DNA of 64,000 nucleotides from Sandaracinus amylolyticus (GCF_000737325.1 NZ_CP011125.1:2356001-2420000); one strand, 5' to 3'. Counted from the first letter of the stretch, positions 38,290-46,856 are shown. Made by a program: numbers and translations. The notes: a model not told the origin generated them from the letters alone.

Positions 38290-38666
38290 CCCTCGCGCTC
38301 CGCCTTCTCCGGCGCCTCGTCGAACCCTGCCGACGAGAGCAGCTCGTAGAGCGCCGCCGCCTGCGTGGGCGCGAGATCGCCGAACTTCACGCCGAAGCCG
38401 CGGCCGAGCCCCGCGAGCCCGTCGTCGCTCACCCAGCGCACCTGTGCGGGCAGCTCCAGCGGATCCCACGCGGTCGGGCTCTGCAGCGTCACGACGATCG
38501 ACGCGCCGATCGGCGGAGGCCGATCCGCCTGCACGAACGCGCCGCCCATCCCGAGGTCCGCGATGCGTCCCGCCTTCTCGAGCGCCGCGCCGGGCTCGTC
38601 TCGCCGGAAGCACACGCGCAGCTCGATCGCCGTGCGCGCGCTGCGTCGGAAATGGGCGTCGGTCAT
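38286..38666 (-). CDS. PilZ-domain protein
   Basis: 126 aa from ATG at 38666. RRSARTAIELRVCFRR at the N-terminus, DLGMGGAFVQADRPPPIGA in the middle and VRWVSDDGLAGLGRGFGVKF toward the end match the PilZ beta-barrel, but the c-di-GMP-binding RxxxR motif is only partly seen (RRSAR). Proteins of this type act as c-di-GMP effectors in motility and are abundant in myxobacteria. It is translationally coupled to the downstream kinase by a 4-nt overlap and diverges from ttcA, whose start lies 84 bp away. Confidence 0.75.
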   Translation of the reverse strand: MTDAHFRRSARTAIELRVCFRRDEPGAALEKAGRIADLGMGGAFVQADRPPPIGASIVVTLQSPTAWDPLELPAQVRWVSDDGLAGLGRGFGVKFGDLAPTQAAALYELLSSAGFDEAPEKAEREG

Positions 38667-38750
38667 GGACCTCGCGAAGATACCATCCCGAGACCGCGCA
38701 GCGATGCCTGCTTGCGGTTTCGAGAGGCGAACGTCACACCTTCGCGCCTC

Positions 38751-39602
38751 ATGGACGAGCGCGAGCGGCTCACGCGCGATCTCTCCCGGAACGTCGGGCG
38801 CTGCATCGGGGACTTCGACCTGATCGGCGAGGGCGACCGTGTGATGGTCTGCCTCAGCGGAGGCAAGGACAGCTACGCGATGATGCACCTGCTCGACGTG
38901 CTCCGGCGTCGCTCGCCGGTGCGCTTCGAGCTCCTCGCGGTACACCTCGACCAGGGCCACCCCGGCTACGACGGCACGCCGCTCGAGGGATGGCTGCGCG
39001 AGCGCGGCTTCGACTACCGCATCGTGCGCGAGGACACCTACTCGATCGTGAAGGAGAAGGTGCCCGAGGAGAGCACGTACTGCTCGCTCTGCTCGCGCCT
39101 GCGTCGCGGCATCCTCTACAACGTCGCGCAGGAGCTCGGGTGCACGAAGATCGCGCTCGGGCATCATCGCGACGACGCGCTCGAGACGTTGATGCTGAAC
39201 CTGATGTTCACGGGCTCGCTGAAGGCGATGCCGCCGAAGCTCGTGAGCGACGACCAGCGCAACACCGTCATCCGCCCGCTGCTGTACTGCGCGGAGCCGA
39301 GCCTCGCGCGGTTCGCGGAGCTCGAGCGCTTCCCGATCCTGCCGTGCGACCTCTGCGGCTCGCAGGACAACCTGATGCGCAAGCAGGTGAAGCGGATGCT
39401 CGCCGAGATGGAAGCGCACGCGCCGAAGGCGAAGGAGAGCATGCTCGCGGCGATCGGGAACGTGCGCGCGACGCACCTGCTCGATCGCGATCTCTACGCG
39501 AAGCTCGGTCTCGCGGTGGCGACCGACGGCGACGAGAAGACGCCGCGCACCGCGATCGGCATGGACGGCGCGCGCAGGCTCCCGATCGTCGACGCGGAGT
39601 GA
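38751..39602 (+). CDS. ttcA: tRNA 2-thiocytidine biosynthesis protein TtcA
   Basis: 283 aa (E. coli TtcA 311). Start ATG at 38751 gives MDERERLTRDLSRNVGRCI; the longer frame is not coding-like. It adenylates and thiolates C32 of several tRNAs using a [4Fe-4S] cluster. Evidence: PP-loop CLSGGKDSYAM, DQGHPGYDGTPLEGWL, two CxxC pairs CSLC and CDLC plus the residues around them that hold the cluster, and LGHHRDDALETLMLN. The gene is alone; downstream lies a gap with 41-bp repeats. Confidence 0.92.
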   Translation: MDERERLTRDLSRNVGRCIGDFDLIGEGDRVMVCLSGGKDSYAMMHLLDVLRRRSPVRFELLAVHLDQGHPGYDGTPLEGWLRERGFDYRIVREDTYSIVKEKVPEESTYCSLCSRLRRGILYNVAQELGCTKIALGHHRDDALETLMLNLMFTGSLKAMPPKLVSDDQRNTVIRPLLYCAEPSLARFAELERFPILPCDLCGSQDNLMRKQVKRMLAEMEAHAPKAKESMLAAIGNVRATHLLDRDLYAKLGLAVATDGDEKTPRTAIGMDGARRLPIVDAE

Positions 39603-40132
39603 GCGCGCGGTCGTACTGATCGGCTTCGGTGTGTGCTCGCTCCAGGTGCGCGCTTCGCGCGCACGCCCGTCGCGCTGCTGGTTTCGGCGAGCGGGCCGCT
39701 CGTGGTGGGGTTGCTTCGCGGTGAAGGGCTCGCCGAGTCCCCGCGGATCGCTTGCGGGAGGGTGATCTCGAGTCCCCGCGGATTCGGGACCGGTACGTGA
39801 GCGCGCGCGCCTCCGGGAGAGTTGGTGGATCGCTTGCGTCAGCGGTCGCGTTTCCGGGAGAGCTGGTGGATCGCTTGCGTCAGCGGTCGCGGTTCCGCGA
39901 TGTGGTGTGGGACGCTAGCGGCAGCGGCTGTCCTTCCGAGATGTCTCTCGAAACGGTTGCGCAAGCGGCTGTGCTTCCGAGATCTCTCCTGGAACGCTAG
40001 CGTTAGCCATCGCCCTTCCTAGATCTGTTGCCCAGCGGCGGCTCCGCGCACCATGACCTCCGTCGACGGCGCCAGATCGCACTCAACGGAGCATTGTCTT
40101 CCGTCGGAGGTGCTCCTACGCTGGGGCTCGAC
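39603..40132. other. Non-coding interval with degenerate repeats
   Basis: About 530 bp between ttcA and the MerR-like gene. The first part repeats a short GAGTCCCCGCGGAT motif near 39735 and 39769; then comes the 41-bp array (39813 onward). Frames open here are interrupted or made of repeat translation, and a 41-bp unit cannot keep a frame, so I call no gene. No clear promoter seen. Confidence 0.6.
39813..40017. repeat. Array of five 41-bp tandem repeats
   Basis: Five successive units, each exactly 41 bp, start at 39813, 39854, 39895, 39936 and 39977, with a partial sixth at 40018. All begin CCG or CC and end in T(T). The first two are nearly identical (39 of 41), while later ones keep the frame but are only about 60% alike, e.g. 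a GCGGTCGCG/GCGGCTGTG region. There are no spacers, so this is a minisatellite, not CRISPR. Confidence 0.85.
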
Positions 40133-40711
40133 ATGGACGACGTTCCCGAGGCCCTCGAAGCTGCCGTGCTCGCCAAGCGGCTCGGCGTCAGCACCCGGAC
40201 GCTCCGCGCGTGGATGCAGGCCGGCGCGCTGCCGCGACCGCGGGCGCGCGGTCACCTCACGCGCTTCGATCGGAAGCAGATCGTGATCGCCTACGCGGTC
40301 GCCGCGCTCCGACGCGACGGAGTTCCGCTGCCGCACATCGCGCGCTTCCTCACGAACAAGACCGACGCGGAGCTGCGCGAGATCGGCGGGCTTCCCGCGC
40401 CGCGCGAGCCCGCCGCGCTGCCTCCGCCGCCGCCGACCCGCGCGCTTCCGTCCGACGGAACGCCCAGCGCGCCGGCGCGCGATGGCGCGGGCCGCGGCTC
40501 GGGCATCGAGAACGTCGTCTCCACCGAGTCGCTCGCCGTGCAGAGCGCGCTCGCCCCGCGCGACGAGCCGAGCAGCACCGGCGTGCCCATCGGCGCGGTG
40601 TGGCGGCGCATCGAGCTCCTTCCCGGCCTCGAGCTGCACGTCCGCGCCGACGCGCCGCCCTTCGTGCACGGGATCGCCGCGGCGATCGCGGCGGGACGGT
40701 TCTCGAAGTAG
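40133..40711 (+). CDS. MerR-like transcriptional regulator
   Basis: 192 aa from ATG at 40133. Residues about 8-75 form a MerR-type winged helix: VLAKRLGVSTRTLRAWMQAG then PRPRARGHLTRFDRKQIVIA. The middle contains a Pro-rich spacer (about 95-115), and the C-terminal part (about 150-192) is a small domain of unknown fold, IELLPGLELHVRADAPPF, that might sense an effector. There is no Cys suited to metal sensing. It reads toward the sulfatase gene with 127 bp between the stops, so regulation of that locus is possible but not shown. Confidence 0.7.
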   Translation: MDDVPEALEAAVLAKRLGVSTRTLRAWMQAGALPRPRARGHLTRFDRKQIVIAYAVAALRRDGVPLPHIARFLTNKTDAELREIGGLPAPREPAALPPPPPTRALPSDGTPSAPARDGAGRGSGIENVVSTESLAVQSALAPRDEPSSTGVPIGAVWRRIELLPGLELHVRADAPPFVHGIAAAIAAGRFSK

Positions 40712-40747
40712 GCCTCGCGATCGCGCACGGCGCGATTTCCGAAATCC

Positions 40748-40823
40748 ACCACGGAGCGCCGCAGAGGACCGCAGAGAAGAGAAATCCTTCTCCCATCTCA
40801 GCGGCCCTCCGTGCCCTCTGCGG
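40748..40823. repeat. Dispersed ACCGCAGAGG-type repeat forming an inverted pair
   Basis: CCGCAGAGG (40759-40767) and CCTCTGCGG (40815-40823) form a 9-bp inverted pair across a 47-nt loop, with similar bases around (ACCACGGAG, and CCTCCGTG on the other side). The sequence resembles the widely scattered accgcagagg/cacggagg repeat of environmental bacteria. It lies between two convergent genes and could act as a terminator. Confidence 0.5.
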
Positions 40824-40838
40824 TGAGTCGAATACGCC

Positions 40839-42440
40839 TCAGTCGCCCGCCATCGCCGCGGTGTCGTGCATCTTCTGCAGTGCCTGATCGATGGTGAACG
40901 ACGCGGACTTCTGGCGCGGCGGGAACTCGACGAACGTGTCCGCGAACTCCTTCGCGATCACCTGCGATGCGAACACCAGATACGCGTGATCGAGATACCA
41001 GTCGTAATAGGTGTTCGACGTCACGTCGGCGCGCTCGAAGGGATCGGTGCGCAGGTTGTAGAGCTTCGGCACCCGCAGCGGGATGAACGGCTCCGCCCAC
41101 ACGCGGAGCGTGCCCGGCGCGCGCTGCTCCATGAACACGACCTTCCAGTTGTCGAACCGGAGCGCGACCAGGTCGCCGTCGTCGCTGAAGTAGATGAGTC
41201 CCGGACGCGGGCTCTTCTTCTCCTTGCCGGTCAGGTAGGGCAGCAGATCGTAGCCGTCGATGTGCACTCGGAACTTCTTTCCGAGCGCGGTGTGGCCCTT
41301 CTTGAGCTTCGCCTGGATGTTCGGCTCGCCCGCCATCGAGAGGAACGTCGGGAGCCAGTCGTGGTGGTGGACGATCTCGTTCGAGACCACGCCCGCTTCG
41401 ATCTTCCCGGGCCAGCGCACGATCTTCGGGACGCGGAACGCGCCCTCCCAGTTCGTGTTCTTCTCGCTCCGGAACGGCGTCATCGCGCCGTCGGGCCACG
41501 AGTTCATGTGCGGCCCGTTGTCGGTGCTGTACATGACGAACGTGTTCTCGGCGATGCCGAGCTCGTCGAGCAGGTCGAGCAGCTGACCGACGTGCTCGTC
41601 GTGGTCGATCATCGTGTCGTGGTACGGCGACTGCCATCGTCCCGACTGACCGACGCTCTCGGGCTTCGGGTGAGTCCGGAAGTGCATGTGCGTCGTGTTC
41701 ACCCAGCAGAAGAACGGCTGTCCATCGGCGCTCTTGCGGGTGATGAAGTCCTTCGCGGCGGCGATGAACTCGTCGTCGCAGGTCTCCATGCGCTTCTTCG
41801 TCAGAGGACCGGTGTCCTCGATCTTCTGCTTGCCGACTCGACCCCAGCGCTCGTCGACGGTGGGATCGTCGATGTCCGTCGCCCAACAGCGCAGCACGCC
41901 GCGAGGGCCGTAGTTGGTGCGGAAGTTCGGGAAGTCCTTCGCAGGCGGGTAGTCCGGGAGCTCGGGCTCCTCCTCCGCGTTGAGGTGGTAGAGGTTGCCG
42001 AAGAACTCGTCGAACCCGTGCACGGTCGGCAGGAACTCGTTGCGATCGCCGAGGTGATTCTTTCCGAATTGCCCCGTCGCGTAGCCGCGCGCCTTCAGGA
42101 GCTCGGCGATGGTCGGATCTTCCGCGCTGAGGCCGAGCGTCGCGCCCGGGACTCCCACCTTCGTCAATCCGGTGCGGAATCCGCTCTGACCGGTGATGAA
42201 CGACGCGCGCCCGGCAGTGCAGCTCTGCTCACCGTAGGAGTCGGTGAAGCGCATCCCCTCCTTTGCCAAGCGATCGATGTTGGGAGTGCGATATCCCATC
42301 AGGCCGTCGCTGTAACAGCTCAGGTTCGTGATGCCGATGTCGTCGCCCCAGATCACGAGGATGTTCGGCTTGTCGGACTTCTTCTCTCCGTGTCCGTTGC
42401 CGTGCCCGTTGCCCGTCTTGCGCTTTCCCATCGTCGCCAT
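40839..42440 (-). CDS. Arylsulfatase
   Basis: 533 aa from ATG at 42440 behind a GGGAGA site. The N-terminus is a Gly/His/Lys-rich stretch without a signal peptide, so it may be cytoplasmic. Metal-binding Asp residues DD (33-34), the active-site motif SCTAGRAS (Cys74, which becomes formylglycine in sulfatases), RTPNIDRLAKEG, GKNHLGDR, NTTHMHFRTHPKP and STDNGPHMN are visible. Cys rather than Ser with Ala in the third position (C-T-A-x-R) fits modification by a radical SAM maturase. It hydrolyses sulfate esters; the substrate is unknown. It starts a minus-strand group with a lipoprotein, HAD and barrel gene, opposite a maturase gene. Confidence 0.92.
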   Translation of the reverse strand: MATMGKRKTGNGHGNGHGEKKSDKPNILVIWGDDIGITNLSCYSDGLMGYRTPNIDRLAKEGMRFTDSYGEQSCTAGRASFITGQSGFRTGLTKVGVPGATLGLSAEDPTIAELLKARGYATGQFGKNHLGDRNEFLPTVHGFDEFFGNLYHLNAEEEPELPDYPPAKDFPNFRTNYGPRGVLRCWATDIDDPTVDERWGRVGKQKIEDTGPLTKKRMETCDDEFIAAAKDFITRKSADGQPFFCWVNTTHMHFRTHPKPESVGQSGRWQSPYHDTMIDHDEHVGQLLDLLDELGIAENTFVMYSTDNGPHMNSWPDGAMTPFRSEKNTNWEGAFRVPKIVRWPGKIEAGVVSNEIVHHHDWLPTFLSMAGEPNIQAKLKKGHTALGKKFRVHIDGYDLLPYLTGKEKKSPRPGLIYFSDDGDLVALRFDNWKVVFMEQRAPGTLRVWAEPFIPLRVPKLYNLRTDPFERADVTSNTYYDWYLDHAYLVFASQVIAKEFADTFVEFPPRQKSASFTIDQALQKMHDTAAMAGD

Positions 42441-42454
42441 GACGTCTCCCTCTC

Positions 42455-42934
42455 TCAGCGCTGTCCGCGCAGCATCGCGTCCTGGATGCGCTCGCCGGTG
42501 GAGAGCTCGCAGTCGCCCATGCCGCCCGACTGCGGACCGGCCTCGGGATCGGCGAGCTGGAAGTGACAGCGCATGCGCTCGCCCTCCGGGCCCGTGAGCT
42601 GCGCGATCACGCGGCCGGTGTACTGGCGGATGAACGCCGTGTCGTCGGCCATGCCGTACCAGGGACCGCCCCACACGTCCCAGTAGGGATCGAGATCGGT
42701 CGCGCGTGTCTCCGTCGTGACCTGGAGGAACTCGCCGGAGAAGTCGCGCCCGTCCATCAGCTCCGCGCGGATCGTCCCGCGCGTCGCGTCCGGTGCCGCG
42801 TTCCACTGGAACGCGACGGGCTCGCTCGCTTCGCCCGGCTTGCCGGTCTCGAGCGTTCCACTCCCGCCACCGCTGGTCGCGCAGCCCGCCACGAGGGCGA
42901 GCGCGCTTGCTCCGAGGATCATGCCGATTCGCAT
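42455..42934 (-). CDS. Lipoprotein of the sulfatase locus
   Basis: 159 aa, ATG at 42934 behind an AGGGG site. Signal peptide with lipobox LVAGCAT (Cys18), then a Gly/Ser linker and a compact beta-rich domain (FSGEFLQVTTETRATD, WGGPWYGM, YTGRVIAQLTGPEGERMRCHFQ). The stop lies 14 nt before the sulfatase start, so the two are cotranscribed. I cannot name the family; a recurrent small lipoprotein of sulfatase loci is the likeliest guess. Confidence 0.65.
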   Translation of the reverse strand: MRIGMILGASALALVAGCATSGGGSGTLETGKPGEASEPVAFQWNAAPDATRGTIRAELMDGRDFSGEFLQVTTETRATDLDPYWDVWGGPWYGMADDTAFIRQYTGRVIAQLTGPEGERMRCHFQLADPEAGPQSGGMGDCELSTGERIQDAMLRGQR

Positions 42935-43074
42935 GCTCGGCCCCTTTGCGCTGGACGTGCCACGAAGAGGAGAGGCGGAATCGCGGACGTCGCGCCGGAG
43001 CGCGATCCGCTCGCGCGGCGCCGTGCGCGACGTGTGCTCCGCGGCGGCGAGGAGCAACGCCACGCGCAGCGCGA

Positions 43075-44109
43075 TCACTCGGGCGGATAGACGACGCGCC
43101 AGTCGTCGCGCATGTCGATCACCGTCCATCCCGACCGCTGCGCGTCGTCGAGCGCGGCGGCGAGGCGACCCGATCGCGCGTCGCGGTCGTACGCGAACTC
43201 GCGCTCCGCGTCGGTGTGATGGACGAGCGCGACGAAGCGCGGGCCCGGCCCGCTCGCGACCCACGAGAGCATCTCGTGATCGCCGTCGGAATTGCCGAAC
43301 GCGGCAATCGGTCGCGCGCCGATCGTGCGCTCGATGGCGATCGGCTTTCCCGGACCGTCGTCGACGAATTCGATCTCGCCCCCGCGCACGAGCGTCGGCA
43401 CGCCGCCGCGCCGCTCGAGCCGGAGCTGCGCCTGGCTGCCGATCACGTGCGCGGGCGGGACCCCATAAAGGTCCTCGGCCCACGCGCGCATGAAGTCGGT
43501 GTCGCCGCCGGAGACGATGTACACGCGGAACTCGTGCGCTCGCAGGTAGTCGAGCAGCTCGAGCATCGGCTGATAGACGAGCTCGGAATAGCGCCGGTCG
43601 TAGCGCGGATGTCGTGCGGTCGACATCCACTCGCGCACCACTCGCTCGAACTCCTCGGGCGTCATCTCGCCGTGGGTGGCCGCGATCAGCTCGGCGATCC
43701 CGCGACGTCCGCCGCGCTCCATCGCGCCCGCGACGTCGCCGCGGAGGATGCCCGCGAAGGGCTCGCGCGCGCGCCACTCGGGGTGCGAGGGCGCGAGCTC
43801 GCGCACGCGATCGACCGCGAACGCGAGCTCGAACGGCATCGGCTGCTCCGCCCACAACGTGCCATCGTTGTCGAACACCGCGATGCGCGCGTCCGGAGCG
43901 ACGTAGTCGCGACTGCCTTCGGTCGTGACGCGCTCCACGAAGTCGACGATCGCCCGGCGCGACGGGACGTCGTTCCACGAGGCGAGCGCGCTCGACGCCG
44001 ATCGCGGAGCCGCCGCCGGCTTCGTGTCGCGCATCGTCTCTCTCGCGCCTGCACCGCCGCATCCGATCAGCACCGCGAGCGACAACGTGGCGAATCGTCC
44101 GAGCTGCAT
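43075..44109 (-). CDS. HAD-superfamily phosphatase lipoprotein
   Basis: 344 aa. GAGGAG site before ATG at 44109; lipobox LIGCGG (Cys17). HAD signature VFDNDGTLW (nucleophile Asp80, acid Asp82), motif II YIVSGGDTDF and the motif IV area AAFGNSDGDHEML. It is a secreted phosphatase-type HAD of the SerB-like/TIGR01488 kind. The substrate could be a phosphorylated sugar or serine from the neighbouring sulfatase pathway. The gap to the sulfatase-group lipoprotein is 140 bp, with no gene in it. Confidence 0.82.
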   Translation of the reverse strand: MQLGRFATLSLAVLIGCGGAGARETMRDTKPAAAPRSASSALASWNDVPSRRAIVDFVERVTTEGSRDYVAPDARIAVFDNDGTLWAEQPMPFELAFAVDRVRELAPSHPEWRAREPFAGILRGDVAGAMERGGRRGIAELIAATHGEMTPEEFERVVREWMSTARHPRYDRRYSELVYQPMLELLDYLRAHEFRVYIVSGGDTDFMRAWAEDLYGVPPAHVIGSQAQLRLERRGGVPTLVRGGEIEFVDDGPGKPIAIERTIGARPIAAFGNSDGDHEMLSWVASGPGPRFVALVHHTDAEREFAYDRDARSGRLAAALDDAQRSGWTVIDMRDDWRVVYPPE

Positions 44110-44134
44110 GAGTGTGTCTCCTCGCGGCGAGAGA

Positions 44135-44980
44135 TCAGTGCGCGCCCGTGGGCAGCAGCGCGGTGACGATCGCGCGCAATCCCCAGTCCGGCGCCGACTC
44201 GGGGTGCTCCACGTACCACTTGCCCTGGACCCCGAAGCTCATCGGCAGTGGTCCGATGCGCACGAGCTGGCTCACTCCTGCGATCAGGGGTGCGGTCCAC
44301 GTGTCCGAGTGCCACTCGTAGCTCGTCTCGCTCTGGACCGTCAGCGTGGTGCTCGTCGGGAGCACGTAGCTGAGGAAGGGCTGGACGAACGTCTGGCTGT
44401 AGTCGTCGTCCTCCTCGGTGAACGTCCAGACGTGGTTCATCAGCACGCCTGCCGTGACACCGTGCGACTGCCAGAGCGCGATCGCCGTGGGACCGAGCCC
44501 GAAATGCCCCGGTGCCAAGCGATCGTCGGTCGACGTCGGCAACACCGTCACCGGTCCGAGCCCCAGCACGAGCCCACCGATCGGCGGTGTCGCGAGCCAC
44601 ACGCTCGCAGTCGTGTCGGCGGTCCCTCCAATCGAGTCGCCGCTCGAGTCCTGCGACGTGACGACGTCGTCCTGATAGACGACCGGGAGGATGACGCGTG
44701 TGATCACGAGCCAGTCACCGCCGAGCGCGATCGGGATCACCGGCTGGATGTTGAGCAGATATCGGAAGCCGTCGTCGTCGCGTCCGAGCCCGAACTCGAA
44801 ATTGCTCTGCAGCGGCACGCTGATCAGATTGGCGAGCGGATTGGCCACCTGATTCGCGAGCGCCTCGTCGGAGTGGCCGCTCGCCGGCGCGACCGGATCG
44901 CCGTCGTCTCGTGCCGCGCTGGTCACGCTCGTCGCGACGATCGTCGCGAGCACGATCACCGACGCGGATCGCTCGTGCAT
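44135..44980 (-). CDS. Outer-membrane beta-barrel protein (neuromedin-U-like/transporter annotation)
   Basis: 281 aa with a signal peptide (about 1-23). The mature region has alternating strands and ends in a polar residue: FEFGLGRDDDGFRYLLNIQP, DWLVITRVILPVVYQDDV, HFGLGPTAIALWQSHGV, FGVQGKWYVEHPESAPDWGL. The family is commonly misannotated as neuromedin U and is often found near sulfatases. It probably forms a small barrel for transport or sensing at the outer membrane. The stop lies 25 nt before the HAD start. Its start is 98 bp from the divergent maturase gene. Confidence 0.7.
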   Translation of the reverse strand: MHERSASVIVLATIVATSVTSAARDDGDPVAPASGHSDEALANQVANPLANLISVPLQSNFEFGLGRDDDGFRYLLNIQPVIPIALGGDWLVITRVILPVVYQDDVVTSQDSSGDSIGGTADTTASVWLATPPIGGLVLGLGPVTVLPTSTDDRLAPGHFGLGPTAIALWQSHGVTAGVLMNHVWTFTEEDDDYSQTFVQPFLSYVLPTSTTLTVQSETSYEWHSDTWTAPLIAGVSQLVRIGPLPMSFGVQGKWYVEHPESAPDWGLRAIVTALLPTGAH

Positions 44981-45078
44981 GGGATCCCGCTCTGCACGAA
45001 CGACGCCCGCTCGCGCCGCGCGTGGCGCATCGCGACGCGCGATCCGCGCACGGTGCGTGCACCGCGTTCGCTGCGCTC

Positions 45079-46350
45079 ATGACCACCGCGACCTCGACGA
45101 TCCCCACGCCGCCCGCGCGCATCCACGTGCTCGCGAAGCCGACCGGCGCGATCTGCAACCTCGACTGCGCGTACTGCTTCTATCTCGACAAGGAGAAGCT
45201 CTATCCGGACAGCGACTTCCGGATGAGCGACGAGCTGCTCGAGCGGCACATCCAGCAGCTCGTCGAGGCCCATCGCGGCGATCGCGTCACCGTCGCCTGG
45301 CAGGGCGGCGAGCCGACGCTGATGGGGCTCGACTTCTATCGCAAGGTCGTCGAGTACGAGCGCAAGCACGCGCGCCCGGGGCTCGTGTTCGAGAACACGC
45401 TGCAGACCAACGGGACACTGCTCGATCACGCGTGGTGCGAGTTCTTTCGCGAGCACGGGTTCTTGATCGGGATCAGCATCGACGGCCCGAGAGCGCTCCA
45501 CGACCACTACCGCGTCGACAAGGGCGGGAAGCCGACGTTCGACAAGGTGATGCGCGGAGTCCGGCTGCTGCAGGAGCACGGTGTCGACCACAACGTGCTG
45601 TGCACCGTCCATCGCGCGAACGCGGATCATCCGCTCGACGTCTATCGTTTCTTCCGCGACGAGGTGGGCACCGACTGGATCCAATTCATCCCCGTGGTCG
45701 AGCGCGTGCTGGGATCGACGGTGTCGGAGCGGTCGGTGGGCCCCGAGCAATTCGGATCGTTCCTGATCGCAATCTTCGACGAGTGGGTGCGCCACGACGT
45801 GGGGCGCGTGTTCGTGCAGACGTTCGAGGCGGCGCTGCGCAACTGGCTCGGCCTGAAGTCGTCGGGGATGTGCGTGTTCGACGAGGCGTGCGGGCACGGC
45901 CTCGCGCTCGAGCACAACGGCGATCTCTATTCGTGCGATCACTTCGTCGAGCCCCGCCATCGGGTGGGGAACCTGCGCGACAAGCGACTGCTCGACGTCG
46001 TGATGTCGGACGAGCAGCGCGCCTTCGGCAGGCACAAGCTCGAGTCCCTCCCGCGCGAGTGCCGCGAGTGCGACGTCCGATTCGCCTGTCACGGCGAGTG
46101 CCCGAAGAGCCGGTTCCTGAAGACGCGAGACGGCGAGCCCGGGCTCAACTACCTCTGCGCGGGATACAAAGCGTTCTTCCATCACGTCGATGGCCCGATG
46201 AAGCGCATGGCGCAGCTCGTGGAGCGCGGGCGTCCCGCGTCCGACGTGATGGCGATCCTCGCGCGCGAGTCCGCGGCGCACGCCGGGCGCAACGAGCCGT
46301 GCCCGTGCGGCAGCGGGACGAAGACCAAGCGCTGCCACGGCGCGCGATGA
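45079..46350 (+). CDS. Radical SAM sulfatase-maturating enzyme (AnSME-like) with SEC-C motif
   Basis: 423 aa from ATG at 45079. Radical SAM cluster CNLDCAYC (C26, C30, C33), AWQGGEPTLMG, a TNGTLLD strand and ISIDGPRALHDHYR; the C-terminal SPASM-like Cys set (CVFDEACGHG, LYSCDHF, CRECDVRFACHGECPKS) that holds two further Fe-S clusters. These match anaerobic sulfatase maturases, which convert the active-site Cys/Ser of sulfatases to formylglycine. The last residues PCPCGSGTKTKRCHG form a SEC-C zinc motif not usual in characterised AnSMEs. It lies divergent from the sulfatase group whose CTAGR enzyme is the probable substrate. Confidence 0.88.
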   Translation: MTTATSTIPTPPARIHVLAKPTGAICNLDCAYCFYLDKEKLYPDSDFRMSDELLERHIQQLVEAHRGDRVTVAWQGGEPTLMGLDFYRKVVEYERKHARPGLVFENTLQTNGTLLDHAWCEFFREHGFLIGISIDGPRALHDHYRVDKGGKPTFDKVMRGVRLLQEHGVDHNVLCTVHRANADHPLDVYRFFRDEVGTDWIQFIPVVERVLGSTVSERSVGPEQFGSFLIAIFDEWVRHDVGRVFVQTFEAALRNWLGLKSSGMCVFDEACGHGLALEHNGDLYSCDHFVEPRHRVGNLRDKRLLDVVMSDEQRAFGRHKLESLPRECRECDVRFACHGECPKSRFLKTRDGEPGLNYLCAGYKAFFHHVDGPMKRMAQLVERGRPASDVMAILARESAAHAGRNEPCPCGSGTKTKRCHGAR

Positions 46351-46799
46351 GCGCGACCGACGAGCGCGGGGACGACACGGCGTCCCTCGAGGTGACGCCC
46401 GACGCGCCGTCGCACTTCTCGTGGCTGCGGACGCGCATGTCGATGGAGCGCACGCTCCTGTCGTGGGTGCGGACCGCAGCCGCGCTCGTCGGCTTCGGCT
46501 TCACGGTCGTGCAGTTCTTCGAGCGCGTGTCGAGCTTCGCCGGCGCGCGCCCCGCGCTCGAGCCGCACGCGCCGCGCATCTTCGGGCTCGCGCTGATGGT
46601 CGCCGGCACCGCGGGGCTCACGCTCGCGCTGGCGCAGTACTTCGCGCTGCGGAAGCACCTGTGGAGCGCGTCGTTCCGAACGATCGCGGGCGTCGCGGGC
46701 TTCGACCGGAGGCCCAGCCCGACGTTCTTCGTCGGCATCACGCTGCTGCTCGTCAGCGTCTGGGCGATCGCCGCGGTGGTGTTCCGCCTGGGCCTCTGA
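46347..46799 (+). CDS. DUF202/YidH-like membrane protein
   Basis: 150 aa, ATG overlapping the maturase stop (ATGA). Polar N-terminus with the signature RTRMSMERTLLSWVRTAAAL (about 28-48), then three transmembrane helices (about 45-65, 80-100, 128-148). This fits DUF202, a small inner-membrane family of unknown function. Cotranscription with the maturase is secure, but the biological link is not. Confidence 0.85.
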   Translation: MSATDERGDDTASLEVTPDAPSHFSWLRTRMSMERTLLSWVRTAAALVGFGFTVVQFFERVSSFAGARPALEPHAPRIFGLALMVAGTAGLTLALAQYFALRKHLWSASFRTIAGVAGFDRRPSPTFFVGITLLLVSVWAIAAVVFRLGL

Positions 46800-46830
46800 C
46801 GCCGACATCTCGGCACTCGCGCCCACCCTC

Positions 46831-46856
46831 TGAATCGTTGGAGCTCCAACGATTCA
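46831..46856. promoter_or_regulatory. Perfect 26-bp palindrome of GAGCTC type
   Basis: A perfectly symmetric 26-bp site centred on GAGCTC; its inner 20 bp read ATCGTTGGAGCTCCAACGAT. It lies 31 bp after the DUF202 gene stop and 164 bp before the first DUF1592 gene. It could be a terminator hairpin or an operator. A second small hairpin (GCCACAG/CTGTGGC) follows at about 46861. The rest of 46800-47020 has no gene. Confidence 0.65.

Noticed and set aside
39752-40022. Short open frames inside the 41-bp array
   Set aside because: A 41-bp unit breaks any frame, and the translations are repeat products.
39813-40058. CRISPR array
   Set aside because: Units abut with no unique spacers and no cas genes are nearby.
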